Shown: piece after piece, positions 47,945 to 56,307 of the stretch
Position numbering within the stretch: position 1 is the first letter of the stretch
Layout of the letters: the number at the start of each line of letters is the position of its first letter
Assembly (NCBI GenBank): GCA_025210655.1
Contig: JAOARG010000040.1
Span: forward strand, 62,001-126,000
Direction of reading: 5' to 3'
From: Bacillota bacterium
Lineage (GTDB): Bacteria; Bacillota; Clostridia; Peptostreptococcales; Acidaminobacteraceae
Length of the DNA stretch: 64,000 nucleotides
The notes under the pieces: model-generated
The model's database searches: none
What the model saw: only the letters and a program-made list of their open reading frames with translations
Told to the model about the DNA's origin: nothing
Translations under genes and position numbers: made by a program

Positions 47945-48808
47945 ATGATATTTCATTATACAGATGATGATAATTTTGTTAGGATACTAAAAAATGGAGA
48001 ATTATATCTTACTAGAAGTACTAGTTCAAATGATTTAATGGATACAGTGTACATATCTAAGTTGCTTATGGATAATGCTGAGGATATATTCGGAGATATT
48101 ATATCTAATAAAATTATTCAAAAAGATAAATTTAATGAAAAAATTTTTTCGCGGTTAGTTGTAGATATTTTTAGAAAATTTATGAATGATATCATTTCTA
48201 ATAATTCTAATGAAGAGAGAACCAATAAGTGCTTTGTAATTTGTTTTACGGATAAACCAGATAGTAGATTCTTGTGGGAAGCATATGCAAAAGATATGGG
48301 GGTTTCAATTGGAGTTGAGAAAGAGGATTTAGAAAAATATATTCATGATAAACACGCTTATATTAGTAAGAATCTTATAGATATGAAATTTTCTAAGGTT
48401 ATTTATGATGAGAAAGAACAACTGAATAAGTTAAGAAAATTATCAAAGAAAATATTTAATAAACACTATAAAGATATCGAAGAATTGTCTTCAGCTAGCA
48501 AGATAGTAACATTTGATTGGATTTCTGAGTTCGATGGTGAAATTACAAAAGTAAACTCTCAGACCAAACAAATTACTATAAGGCAATGGGTTGTTGATTT
48601 TATGGAGGAGTATAATATTGAGTTATTAAAATTAGCTCCATTTATTAAACATCCATATTGGAAAGAAGAACGAGAGTATAGACTGTGTGTATACAGACCT
48701 TTGAGAAGTGAAGTCTTAAATGACTTGTGTTATTATAAAAGAAAAGATACAGGAAAAAAAGTTCATTATATGAGTGTTCCTTTTGAGAAATCTTTAATAA
48801 AAAAATAG
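47945..48808 (+). CDS. DUF2971 protein, short product of a frameshifting gene
   Basis: A 287-residue protein beginning IFHYTDDDNFVRILKNGELYLTRST and containing CFTDKPDSRFLWEAYAKDMGVSIGV, which are the DUF2971 signatures. The function is unknown, but the family is frequent in mobile and defence islands. AGGAGGTTG precedes the ATG. The zero frame ends at TAG 48806 immediately after A AAA AAA. The missing family C-terminus (VIGPRSN...SIGRGVKKY) is encoded in the -1 frame up to 48903. The 32-residue extension would restore the normal end. No partner gene is evident. Confidence 0.72.
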   Translation: MIFHYTDDDNFVRILKNGELYLTRSTSSNDLMDTVYISKLLMDNAEDIFGDIISNKIIQKDKFNEKIFSRLVVDIFRKFMNDIISNNSNEERTNKCFVICFTDKPDSRFLWEAYAKDMGVSIGVEKEDLEKYIHDKHAYISKNLIDMKFSKVIYDEKEQLNKLRKLSKKIFNKHYKDIEELSSASKIVTFDWISEFDGEITKVNSQTKQITIRQWVVDFMEEYNIELLKLAPFIKHPYWKEEREYRLCVYRPLRSEVLNDLCYYKRKDTGKKVHYMSVPFEKSLIKK

Positions 48809-48903
48809 TAATTGGACCAAGATCAAATTTTGATAGAACAGATTTAATCTATTCAAAAACTAATGTTGTAGAATCTATAGGTAGAGGGGTAAAGAAGTAC
48901 TAA
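48799..48903 (+). other. Likely -1 frameshift site and C-terminal extension of the DUF2971 gene
   Basis: The seven A at 48799-48805 read A AAA AAA in register with the zero-frame codons ATA AAA AAA TAG. This is the canonical X XXY YYZ slippery arrangement with a stop directly after it. A -1 slip gives ATA GTA ATT GGA and 32 more codons to TAA 48901-48903. The extension matches the expected DUF2971 tail. A one-base loss, sequencing error or phase-variable tract would look the same. Confidence 0.6.
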
Positions 48904-48916
48904 TAAATTAAGCAAT

Positions 48917-48953
48917 AAAAAAGACTAGAGCTCATGTGGCACTAGTCTTTTTT
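48917..48953 (+). terminator. Terminator after the DUF2971 gene
   Basis: AAAAAAGACTAG and CTAGTCTTTTTT form a perfect 12-base inverted repeat around 13 bases. It is bidirectional in appearance. The next 200 bases to 49154 are A/T-rich and contain only a possible eight-codon ORF (49108) and the following ribosome site. Confidence 0.85.
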
Positions 48954-49154
48954 CTCGCAAAAGCAATTAAGATTCGCGAACTTTTTATATGTGATTAATT
49001 AAATTATATCAAAGAAAGATAAAAAGACCCAGACAAAAACTGAAAATAAATTTGAAAATATCATAAGCAAATCCTATACTCTATTTAAATCATTAATTAA
49101 TAAAAATGGAGGAAACTAAATATTTCTTTAATTAATAAAAGGAGGCGAAAAATA

Positions 49155-49451
49155 TTGCTTAATTATAGAAAAAGGGAACTCCGTGAGAGACAATTAATGA
49201 TTCGAAATAAGTATCTAATCTTAGTCAAAATATTAATAATCTCTGTGTTATTTTCAATAATATATAATAAACTATCATTTTGGATACTTGAACTTTTTGA
49301 AATCCCGAAAAATCAGCTAAAAGTCTTAGTTGATAGCTTGTCAATTTTTATGGCTATAGTATTGTTTCGAATTGGATATAAACAATACTGTAAAGATTTG
49401 AAGCAAGTTATTGATTTGGCACTAGATAATTCTGAAATATGTGATGATTGA
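49155..49451 (+). CDS. Small membrane protein of unknown function
   Basis: 98 residues from a TTG start preceded by AAAGGAGGCG. A basic N-terminus (RKRELRERQ) is followed by a hydrophobic segment LVKILIISVLFSIIY at about 23-38 and a second one near 65-78 (SLSIFMAIVLFRIGY). I recognise no family. The strong ribosome site and intact frame support a real gene. A 10-bp hairpin (49459-49486) follows directly. It might be a small phage- or plasmid-type membrane protein. Confidence 0.5.
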   Translation: MLNYRKRELRERQLMIRNKYLILVKILIISVLFSIIYNKLSFWILELFEIPKNQLKVLVDSLSIFMAIVLFRIGYKQYCKDLKQVIDLALDNSEICDD

Positions 49452-49458
49452 GTTTAAT

Positions 49459-49486
49459 TATGAGAGAATGTCGGGGTTCTCTCATA
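49459..49486 (+). other. Hairpin after the small membrane gene
   Basis: TATGAGAGAA and TTCTCTCATA form a perfect 10-bp stem around TGTCGGGG. No T tract follows, so termination would be weak. Confidence 0.4.
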
Positions 49487-49536
49487 TAAAATAATTTAGG
49501 CTTGTAATAGTATTTAAATCTATTATTTCACTATCA

Positions 49537-49656
49537 GCAATATATGATGGTGTTGATGCAATATTGTACTTGCTCAGTACATGAGCATCCATTACGCTCG
49601 CTATGTATGTAGTGGCGATATCTGAAAAAGTAGAGCATGGTAGTACAGATAAATAA
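49537..49656 (+). pseudogene. Possible pyruvate kinase remnant
   Basis: One frame reads AIYDGVDAILYLLST, stop, ASITLAMYVVAISEKVEHG and ends at TAA 49654-49656. The first block resembles the pyruvate kinase segment NAIYDGTDAIMLSGETA, and the later ISEKVE matches the helix that follows it at about the right distance. Only about 40 codons remain, with an internal TGA and no recognisable flanking parts. The resemblance is short, so this is tentative. An alternative is a structured RNA, since TGCTC/GAGCA and CCATTAC/GTAGTGG can pair here. Confidence 0.35.
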
Positions 49657-49678
49657 AAATTACATATATATACGGCAT

Positions 49679-49729
49679 CGGGATTAAAGAAGTTTCTGTA
49701 AGAAACTGCAATTTAATCCCGTATTTTTT
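49679..49729 (+). terminator. Strong terminator
   Basis: CGGGATTAAA (49679-49688) and TTTAATCCCG (49712-49721) form a perfect 10-bp stem with an inner AGTTTC/GAAACT stem, followed by TATTTTTT. It ends whatever transcript crosses the remnant region. Confidence 0.85.
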
Positions 49730-49818
49730 GTTGAAAATACCACCCAAATAAAAAATATTGATTTTATAAGAATACATTTATTATAGTCTACTTAATAATT
49801 AGTAGTGGAGGTGATGTC

Positions 49819-50889
49819 ATGAGTAAAAAAAATAAAATTAGATCATTATCTTTTCAAATGACTGAAACTATTGATATGGTTCATAAATTACATTTGGATA
49901 AACATAGTTTAAAGAGAACTAAAAATAAGTATGATTTCGTATATTCTTTTAATGAAAAGAGCAACTTATGTAAAATTTCAAAGCAACTCGCGAAATTTTT
50001 AAAAGAAAATTTTGATGTTAAATATATTAAAAATGTCAAAAAGGAACACATTGAAAGTTTTTTAAATTCTAAGTCTGCAACTTGTAATAATAAAAGTCTA
50101 TATGCATATACAAGCTATATAAAAAAGACTTTACACCTTTGTAATAATCGATTTAAATGTAATATTGATGTAAATAGTATAAACATACCCTCATCTGAAA
50201 AAAATCCATTCAAAGGAGAATTAGGGGATATATCAAGGAGTAAAATGATGACTGAGGAACATTACTATAAAATTCAATCTTATTTAGATAAAAATGAATC
50301 CTCATCAAAAATTAGCTTTAGATTATCTAGACTTTTTGGATTAAGAAATTCAGAATCTGTAACAATAACTCCTCAAAATGTATATTCAAAAGGAAAAATT
50401 ATTAGTAATATTTCTAAAGATAAAATCGAATATTTAAAAGTTCTAGGTAAAGGTAACAAATGGAGAAAAATTCCGATCGATAATGATAAACAAATATTAT
50501 ATTTAAAAAAGTTATTAGAGAGTAGAAAAAATGATAATGACAGATTTGTTAATATCAAAGCTGATAGTGTAAGTGCAAGAATCCGTGCTGCTATGAAAAA
50601 AATATCTCTTACTGATCAAGAAAAAAAAGATAATCCTGGTTGCAAAACAATTGGAGATTTATATAAAAACACTTCTCAACATGCAGTACGAAAACTTTAT
50701 GCCACTAAGAGTTTCATATTCTTGAGAGATCAAAAATACTTGAGCAATCTTGAAAAAGGTATGGACAAAGAAAAAGCTATGGAAAATGCCAAAAATTATG
50801 CTTATAAAGCTGTTTTAGGAAGAAGATTAGGTCATGGAAATAAGAAAAGAGAAGCTTTAGCTAAAGTATATATAGATAATTTTATTTAA
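49819..50889 (+). CDS. Tyrosine recombinase B, phage-type with divergent C-terminus
   Basis: 356 residues. An N-terminal core-binding domain (about 45-120) precedes the catalytic part with Arg176 (LFGLRNSES), Lys-rich GKGNKWRKIPI at 210-220, His288 and Arg291 (SQHAVRKLYATKSF), His339 (RRLGHGNKKREALAKVY) and Tyr351. An insertion near 302-325 lengthens the last helices compared with XerC/D. GTGGAGGTGATG precedes the ATG. A 63-residue gene follows. The pair may be an independent cassette within the element. Which att site it uses is not visible. Confidence 0.78.
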   Translation: MSKKNKIRSLSFQMTETIDMVHKLHLDKHSLKRTKNKYDFVYSFNEKSNLCKISKQLAKFLKENFDVKYIKNVKKEHIESFLNSKSATCNNKSLYAYTSYIKKTLHLCNNRFKCNIDVNSINIPSSEKNPFKGELGDISRSKMMTEEHYYKIQSYLDKNESSSKISFRLSRLFGLRNSESVTITPQNVYSKGKIISNISKDKIEYLKVLGKGNKWRKIPIDNDKQILYLKKLLESRKNDNDRFVNIKADSVSARIRAAMKKISLTDQEKKDNPGCKTIGDLYKNTSQHAVRKLYATKSFIFLRDQKYLSNLEKGMDKEKAMENAKNYAYKAVLGRRLGHGNKKREALAKVYIDNFI

Positions 50890-50982
50890 CATTATAAAAT
50901 TCCTATATTTTTCAAAATAAATTTTAAAAAAACTTGATAAATAGAAAAGGAGTGATTATACTCCATTCAAGGAGGTGGTCAT

Positions 50983-51174
50983 ATGACTAATAAAATAAAA
51001 ATTGAAAGAGCTATTAACAATATTAAAATGGATACTGAAGAAAAGAAAGTTGTTAATGAAATATTGTTATATAAAAGAATGATTGATCTTCAAATTGATG
51101 AAGAAATATCTAAATCTTTAAAAGAACTTCTTAGAGTCAAATTGAATGAATTGATAGTTAAATTGTGTGATTAA
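50983..51174 (+). CDS. Small charged helical protein
   Basis: 63 residues, rich in Lys, Glu and Leu, predicted all helix (KIERAINNIKMDTEEKKVVN and SLKELLRVKLNELIVKLCD). It has a very good ribosome site AAGGAGGTGGTC before the ATG. It lies 93 bases after recombinase B and before a bidirectional terminator. Its size and position would suit a recombination accessory factor, but no family is recognised. Confidence 0.5.
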   Translation: MTNKIKIERAINNIKMDTEEKKVVNEILLYKRMIDLQIDEEISKSLKELLRVKLNELIVKLCD

Positions 51175-51220
51175 TATATTGATTTAACTATATACATAAA
51201 TTACACTTTTTAATACATAT

Positions 51221-51258
51221 AAAATAAAGTCGCGGAAACAATTCTGTGACTTTATTTT
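51221..51258. terminator. Bidirectional terminator between convergent genes
   Basis: AAAATAAAGTC and GACTTTATTTT pair perfectly, extended inward by CGCGG/CTGTG with G-U pairs, around AAACAATT. A and T tracts on both sides suit termination from both directions. Confidence 0.85.
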
Positions 51259-51320
51259 TATGTATTAAATTGCAATTTAATCATGTTCTCGTTATTAAAA
51301 ATACAGGCACGAATGAAATC

Positions 51321-52673
51321 TTACTTATCTAAATTTTTAATATTTACTCTCCAATTTTCTACAGTCAAGTAATAATTATTTTTATCAAATAAGTTTTTAA
51401 TGCATCCTAGCTTTATTTCACTTAGATTATTTGCAAATATATTTGAAACGCAATATATGTAATATTTTTGATTATCATTTAAAAATTTCTTTGCACATTT
51501 CACCTCATTTTGACTTATGTAAAACTCTTTTATATCTTTACTAATTGTTCCCTTAACCTCTATTCTTATTTTCTCTCCATCTGAGTTATAAGAAAGGATA
51601 TCATAACCATTCTGGGGATTCTTTGCCTTAGATGGATCAACTAATTCATAATATTTTGTACCTTTTAATTTTTGTCTTTCATACTCATATACAAATTTCT
51701 CGGACAATTCACCTACAATTAACTTTTTTTCGTAAATGCTTAAGTAATCGTAATTTTTTGTTTTTAGCTCTCTATCATTAAGAAATGACTCCATATCATC
51801 AATAATATTTTCTTCATTGATAGGTTCATAAAGATTTTCGGCACAATATAAACATACTATTCTATTTTTTTTAACTTTCCAATTTGATGAATCTGCTGTG
51901 TAAGAATCTCCACAATTACAGCATTTTATCATATTTTGCTTTCTAGCAAGTCTAATATCCTCCATAGTTATTGTTTCGTCTAAACTTAAAAACTCGTTTA
52001 TCAAATCCATACCTTCATTCAATTTTCGACCATTAAATCCAGTTGATCTAGTTTCAGATATAAAATACTCAAATAATCTATTGTATTTCCTACCAATTAG
52101 GTATAAGCCATCCCCGTTAATTTCAAGATTACCATCATTGTAATCAGAAAATTTAGTTTTTGTACGCAATTTATTAAGACTACAATCCGTTTTATAAGCC
52201 ATATATGCTACAAAAGACATAAATAAGGTATCCATTGACGCTAACTTATCACAATTGGTTAATTTTTCAATCTTATTAATGTCATCAATTGATAACTTAA
52301 TAGAAGTTTTTTCTTTAATATTATTTCTATTATGCCTATTATCAAAAATTTGCCGCTCGCTATTTTTTATCCACTCATTTTCAAATCCAGTATCATCATT
52401 TAAATAGTCAAAAGCATATAAGAATTTAATAAAAGATTTACGAAACTTATCTTGACTAGTTTCGTGGTTTAAACTTTTTTTTATTTTTAAATAATCTGAG
52501 TGTTTATAGTCAACAAAACTTTTATTACCAATCATTTCAATCATGATTTTTATCGCACTAATGTAAACCAAATGTGATTCTTCGTTGTAATAATCAAGAA
52601 ATTGATCCACTATGTTGATATCATAGTTTGTTACTAGTTCAGATAAATCGCTATTTAATAAACTTATTCTCAT
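51321..52673 (-). CDS. Recombinase-like/zinc-finger protein with C-terminal DUF3883 domain
   Basis: 450 residues. The N-terminal 110 residues resemble the helical core-binding domain of phage integrases (LDYYNEESHLVYISAIKIMI and KFRKSFIKFLYAFDYLND). Residues to about 245 keep the outline of a catalytic domain without its tyrosine motif. A CxxC...CxxC finger follows (CCNCGD and CLYC, near 252-282). The C-terminus is DUF3883, a PD-(D/E)XK-like fold: GELSEKFVYEYE, GYDILSYNSDGE and IRIEVKGTIS. AAGGAGA precedes the ATG. DUF3883 occurs in restriction and defence proteins. The combination suggests DNA recognition plus cleavage. Confidence 0.68.
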   Translation of the reverse strand: MRISLLNSDLSELVTNYDINIVDQFLDYYNEESHLVYISAIKIMIEMIGNKSFVDYKHSDYLKIKKSLNHETSQDKFRKSFIKFLYAFDYLNDDTGFENEWIKNSERQIFDNRHNRNNIKEKTSIKLSIDDINKIEKLTNCDKLASMDTLFMSFVAYMAYKTDCSLNKLRTKTKFSDYNDGNLEINGDGLYLIGRKYNRLFEYFISETRSTGFNGRKLNEGMDLINEFLSLDETITMEDIRLARKQNMIKCCNCGDSYTADSSNWKVKKNRIVCLYCAENLYEPINEENIIDDMESFLNDRELKTKNYDYLSIYEKKLIVGELSEKFVYEYERQKLKGTKYYELVDPSKAKNPQNGYDILSYNSDGEKIRIEVKGTISKDIKEFYISQNEVKCAKKFLNDNQKYYIYCVSNIFANNLSEIKLGCIKNLFDKNNYYLTVENWRVNIKNLDK

Positions 52674-52751
52674 GAGTTCTCCTTTAATTAAGTATATATA
52701 TTTTTTTTGTAAATATGTACTATTTATATATTCCCATCACTTAATAACAAA

Positions 52752-53804
52752 TTATTTCTTAAACAATCTTATTTTAGCTTTGCTACTTGTATTATCAAAA
52801 TTTAAAGCATAATTACTCGAAGGACTAATTTCAAATATAATCCATCCACTTATATAATGATCATATGGTATTTTTAAAGAATCAAAATAATCTAGCTCGT
52901 AGGTTTTATAGTTTACTGAAACGGTCATTCCTTCATCATTTGACAAAGTGAAATCATTTATACTAACATATTCATCTGTAGCACCAAAATTTTTTGCATA
53001 TATATTCAATTTTACAAGGTTGCCTTCAAAAATTGCATCTTTAACTGTTATTTTTATATCTCCAGTTATATTCCCGTAATCAAGAGAGGACTTACTTAAA
53101 TTTTTTGATAGTTCATTTACTTTCCGTTTGCTTTTAATATTTGTATCACTAATTTCTTTTAACCGTTCAATCTCATCATTTCTAAAGCCATAATTTTCAA
53201 TGGTTTTCAGATCTTCTTTAGCATCTTCTGGATAACCTAACTTTATCATTTTAGTAGCATTATCAATATAATAGTCGGTCGCTTTACTTAATAAATCATT
53301 TATTAACTCTGGGTTCCTAAAATTGATTTCCATATCATAACTTTTTACTTCATTATATAAAGATGCAAAAGATGTGATGTCGCATTCAAGTTTTAGAGAT
53401 TCAAGTTTTTCTAACCTTGTAATATAATGGTCATTAATATTATGTCTAATATTTTCAACTTCTAAGTAATTAAAATATTCACTGCCAATCTTGTCAATTG
53501 TTTTATTTGCATTTGAATATTTTCCTGAATACACATATTTTTTTGCTTCATTAAATAAAATATTATACTTATTTTGTAGACTGACTTTAGAATACAAATC
53601 TTTAACTTTATCATCACTAGAATGGTATTTTTCATCAATACAGTTTAACTTAGAGTATGCATTTTCAATATCGCCACTTATTATGAATGCTTCTACTTCG
53701 TTTAAATCATTTTGGTATCGAGTGCTAAAATTATAATTTATTCTCCATATTACTACTAAAATAATTACTAATAACATTGATACAATTAATTTTTTTCTAT
53801 CCAT
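52752..53804 (-). CDS. Membrane-anchored protein with helical repeats and DUF4352-like domain
   Basis: About 350 residues from the ATG at 53804, chosen because AAGGAG lies nine bases before it and directly abuts the upstream ATG at 53813. A signal anchor LIVSMLLVIILVVIW near residues 5-20 is followed by helical, TPR-like repeats (about 25-225) and a beta-rich domain with KITVKDAIFEGNLVKLNIYAKN, reminiscent of DUF4352. It is extracytoplasmic by this topology. The function is unknown. The DUF3883 gene follows on the same strand after 78 bases, so they may be co-transcribed. Confidence 0.6.
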   Translation of the reverse strand: MDRKKLIVSMLLVIILVVIWRINYNFSTRYQNDLNEVEAFIISGDIENAYSKLNCIDEKYHSSDDKVKDLYSKVSLQNKYNILFNEAKKYVYSGKYSNANKTIDKIGSEYFNYLEVENIRHNINDHYITRLEKLESLKLECDITSFASLYNEVKSYDMEINFRNPELINDLLSKATDYYIDNATKMIKLGYPEDAKEDLKTIENYGFRNDEIERLKEISDTNIKSKRKVNELSKNLSKSSLDYGNITGDIKITVKDAIFEGNLVKLNIYAKNFGATDEYVSINDFTLSNDEGMTVSVNYKTYELDYFDSLKIPYDHYISGWIIFEISPSSNYALNFDNTSSKAKIRLFKK

Positions 53805-54087
53805 ATCACACATCTCCTTAATATTATCTATTAAATTATATCACAATATATGGATAATAACCTAATAACATACTAATTACAACTTTAGTATATAGACTGA
53901 TATAGTCAAGGTTCGGAATAGTTTATGAATAAAATCAATACCAATTTAATTATATTTTGAATTTTGGTTTTTACAAAAAAAGATGAAGATAATATAACTT
54001 TAATTGTGGATACTTAAAAGTACTTCTATCATTATATTTATCTCAATTTTGTTATTATTTTCTAATGCACCAGAGGAGGTTAAAACC

Positions 54088-54454
54088 ATGAACTATCTCA
54101 TAGAAGATAATGAATATATTTATTGGCAATGTGCAATGTATAAAAAAATTTTTTCTATACCAGTTAATGAGACTACAAATATTCCCGCTGGAGTGGTGAA
54201 AAACATATTGATATTATAGATTATAAGAGAACAATTAAGTATGTTAACATGACTAATGAACAATTGACTTTTGAAAAAGAAAAAAGTTTGCGAAAAAAAT
54301 CAGCAAAATAAAACTGCCCAGTCAAAAAAAATGTCCCAAATGTGGATCAGTTAACTTTATACCGATGAAAAAGGGATTTGGAAAAGCTATTGATGGAACG
54401 ACACTAGTGGGTTTCGTAGGGTTAGTAGGTGGAATTATCAAAATTATTACATAA
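54088..54454 (+). pseudogene. Broken zinc-ribbon protein gene
   Basis: The ATG at 54088 follows GGAGG and encodes MNYLIEDNEYIYWQCAMYKK, stopping at 54217. From about 54180 a second frame continues WSGEKHIDIIDYKRTIKYVN to a stop near 54309. A third frame at 54329-54454 holds KCPKCGSVNFIPMKKGFGKA and a Gly/Val-rich hydrophobic end. In frame-corrected form this is a small protein with a C-terminal zinc ribbon of the CPKCGS type whose second CxxC is lost. At least two frameshifts make it a pseudogene. The upstream gap 53814-54087 shows no gene. Confidence 0.6.
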
Positions 54455-54531
54455 AAAAAGAATATATCTAAACCTATTAAATTTGAAGGACTTAAATATA
54501 TCCACAATATTTTTGAAAATTCCCTTTAATA

Positions 54532-54560
54532 TTGCTGCTTATATTTTATTATGATATCAT
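54532..54560 (+). promoter_or_regulatory. Promoter of the small hydrophobic peptide gene
   Basis: TTGCTG (54532-54537), 17 bases, TATCAT (54555-54560). The leader of about 100 bases contains the 9-bp inverted repeat ATAAATAAC/GTTATTTAT just before the ribosome site, which could mask it. Confidence 0.5.
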
Positions 54561-54665
54561 TATCATGGGCCTGTAAAGAACGAGGGAATAGGCTAAATAT
54601 ATCCTACTGAAAGATAAATAACCATTCATGGCCTAGAGTTATTTATACTTAAGGAGGTGTTGCCT

Positions 54666-54776
54666 ATGGTAGCAGATATTTTAACAATAACTTCTTTTTT
54701 AGTGCTTATAATAATGAAGTACTCACAGTGCTTATCTATATTTAGTCCTCTTGTTCAACCGATTTTTAAACCATGA
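54666..54776 (+). CDS. 36-residue hydrophobic peptide, type I toxin-like
   Basis: The frame begins MVADILTITSFLVLIIMKYS and ends SPLVQPIFKP. One hydrophobic helix (residues 4-17) is followed by a polar tail. AAGGAGGTG lies six bases before the ATG, and a leader hairpin and an overlapping terminator frame a compact transcript. This layout is typical of small membrane toxins of type I toxin-antitoxin loci or holin-like toxins, with which it shares size but no sequence motif that I can name. An antisense RNA is not proven. It lies between a pseudogene and the nuclease block of the element. Confidence 0.5.
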   Translation: MVADILTITSFLVLIIMKYSQCLSIFSPLVQPIFKP

Positions 54777-54795
54777 GTATTTTCATGGTTTTTTT
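54768..54795 (+). terminator. Terminator overlapping the end of the small peptide gene
   Basis: AACCATGA and TCATGGTT pair around GTATTT, followed by five further T. The stop codon TGA lies in the stem, so the transcript ends right at the coding end. Confidence 0.8.
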
Positions 54796-54888
54796 ATCTT
54801 ACATACTTTGGTAGGCCCACTTTAATTTTAAGGATTATAAAACTGTAACTATTCTTTATAACTAAAAATATTCATAAAACATTAAAAA

Positions 54889-56205
54889 TCATAATTTATG
54901 TAACAATTCATTTACAATCGTTTTTAAAATAGCGTTGAGGTGCTTTTTTTCGTAATAATGTATGACTCTTAAGTCTAATCCTTTTTCTATACAGTATTCT
55001 TCTTTCATCCTATCCTTTAATTTTTGGTACTCAAACCCTTTTTTGCTTTTATGCCATGCTTTAACATATTTAGTATGCTGTTCTCCTTGGTATTCTATCA
55101 ATAAAACTATTAAATCTTCTTTATCGAGTATTGCAATATCATATGGCATCTCATGTCCCTTTGGAGATATAGCACCAATTTTGACTTCTCTTTTTGTATT
55201 AAAACCATTCCTAATAAAATAATTGTAAATATATTTATTTAGCCCTATTTCTTCTTTTTCATCAACAAGTTTGTTTTTTTCAAGGCCTAAACAATAAGGA
55301 CAATAATGAGCTCCATTTGGACAATAGTCCTTTCCAAATTTAAATAATTTGATGGCTTCTTTTAAGGTAGCACTCCAAACATGCCCACATTTTCCACCGT
55401 GTTGTGGACATTTAAACCAAATTGTTGGATTTTCATTTTCGCGAATTTCGTAAGGGCTCAACTCATTTCTAAATGGATGCCAATACTTTATTAATTTAGG
55501 GTATTTAATACCAATATTTTTTAAGGAAACAAAATTATTCTTCTCACATATTGGACAAGATAACATCTTTACTGTTCTATCTCTAATGGATCGATCGTAT
55601 TTATTTCCACATTTTGGGCATAACCAATGTAATTTTATATTACTATCAGGCTTTAGATATTTAGGGTCATAGTATATAACTTTCTTATCAATTTCATTAA
55701 CCAAATCTAAATTATACATTAATAGAGATTCTTCAATTTTATCAGTAAATACACCTTCACAGAACGGACAATCATCATAGTCCTTGATTTTTTTCCAACT
55801 TTCTCTCCATACATGGTGTTTATCTTTCTTACATTGCCATGATAATGGATGTGAAACTCGAAAATTTAAATGTGGTTCATAATATCTATCTCTTAAGAAA
55901 ATAAAAGGCAATTTGTTAATCTCAGTCCATAAATCAATGTTATCAAACAAATATGGATTTGACTGGTGAACGACACCTACTAATCCCTTTAAATTATTGA
56001 TATTTTTTATATTGGATATTACTAAATAACCATTGCTATTTTTTAAAATAAATTTTGTAATATTAGTTAATTCACAATCATATATATTGCTTTGCTGCTT
56101 TACTATTTTATAGCCCTTACGCTCAAATTGTTTTTTTATTTCTAAGAAATTCATTTTACATACATCATAAGGATACTCTTCATAATTATCAATATCTTTC
56201 AACAT
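54889..56205 (-). CDS. Zinc-ribbon repeat protein with Vsr-like nuclease domain
   Basis: 438 residues. At least three treble-clef zinc-ribbon repeats of the DUF4379 type occur between about 125 and 310 (CKKDKHHVWRESWKKI..CPFC, WLCPKCGNKYDRSIRDR..CPIC, FKCPQHGGKCGHVW..CPYC). The C-terminus is a very-short-patch-repair-like PD-(D/E)XK domain: MPYDIAILDKEDLIVLLIEYQGEQH, KLKDRMKEEYCIEKGLDLRVIHY. The family is associated with phage and defence DNA cleavage. TTGGAGGGAC precedes the ATG. It is followed upstream by a GIY-YIG gene on the same strand, 100 bases away. Confidence 0.72.
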   Translation of the reverse strand: MLKDIDNYEEYPYDVCKMNFLEIKKQFERKGYKIVKQQSNIYDCELTNITKFILKNSNGYLVISNIKNINNLKGLVGVVHQSNPYLFDNIDLWTEINKLPFIFLRDRYYEPHLNFRVSHPLSWQCKKDKHHVWRESWKKIKDYDDCPFCEGVFTDKIEESLLMYNLDLVNEIDKKVIYYDPKYLKPDSNIKLHWLCPKCGNKYDRSIRDRTVKMLSCPICEKNNFVSLKNIGIKYPKLIKYWHPFRNELSPYEIRENENPTIWFKCPQHGGKCGHVWSATLKEAIKLFKFGKDYCPNGAHYCPYCLGLEKNKLVDEKEEIGLNKYIYNYFIRNGFNTKREVKIGAISPKGHEMPYDIAILDKEDLIVLLIEYQGEQHTKYVKAWHKSKKGFEYQKLKDRMKEEYCIEKGLDLRVIHYYEKKHLNAILKTIVNELLHKL

Positions 56206-56307
56206 AGTCCCTCCAAATTATTATTACTCCAGCCTTTATAAAAATGCATTAATACTATTCTGTAGTAATCCAAAAGTTAATAGTTAAGTTGTGAATTGAA
56301 ACAGCTA

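Noticed and set aside
54322-54507. Reverse-strand open frame opposite the zinc-ribbon remnant
   Set aside because: The forward strand has a clear CPKCGS motif. The reverse frame is Pro-rich noise without a ribosome site.
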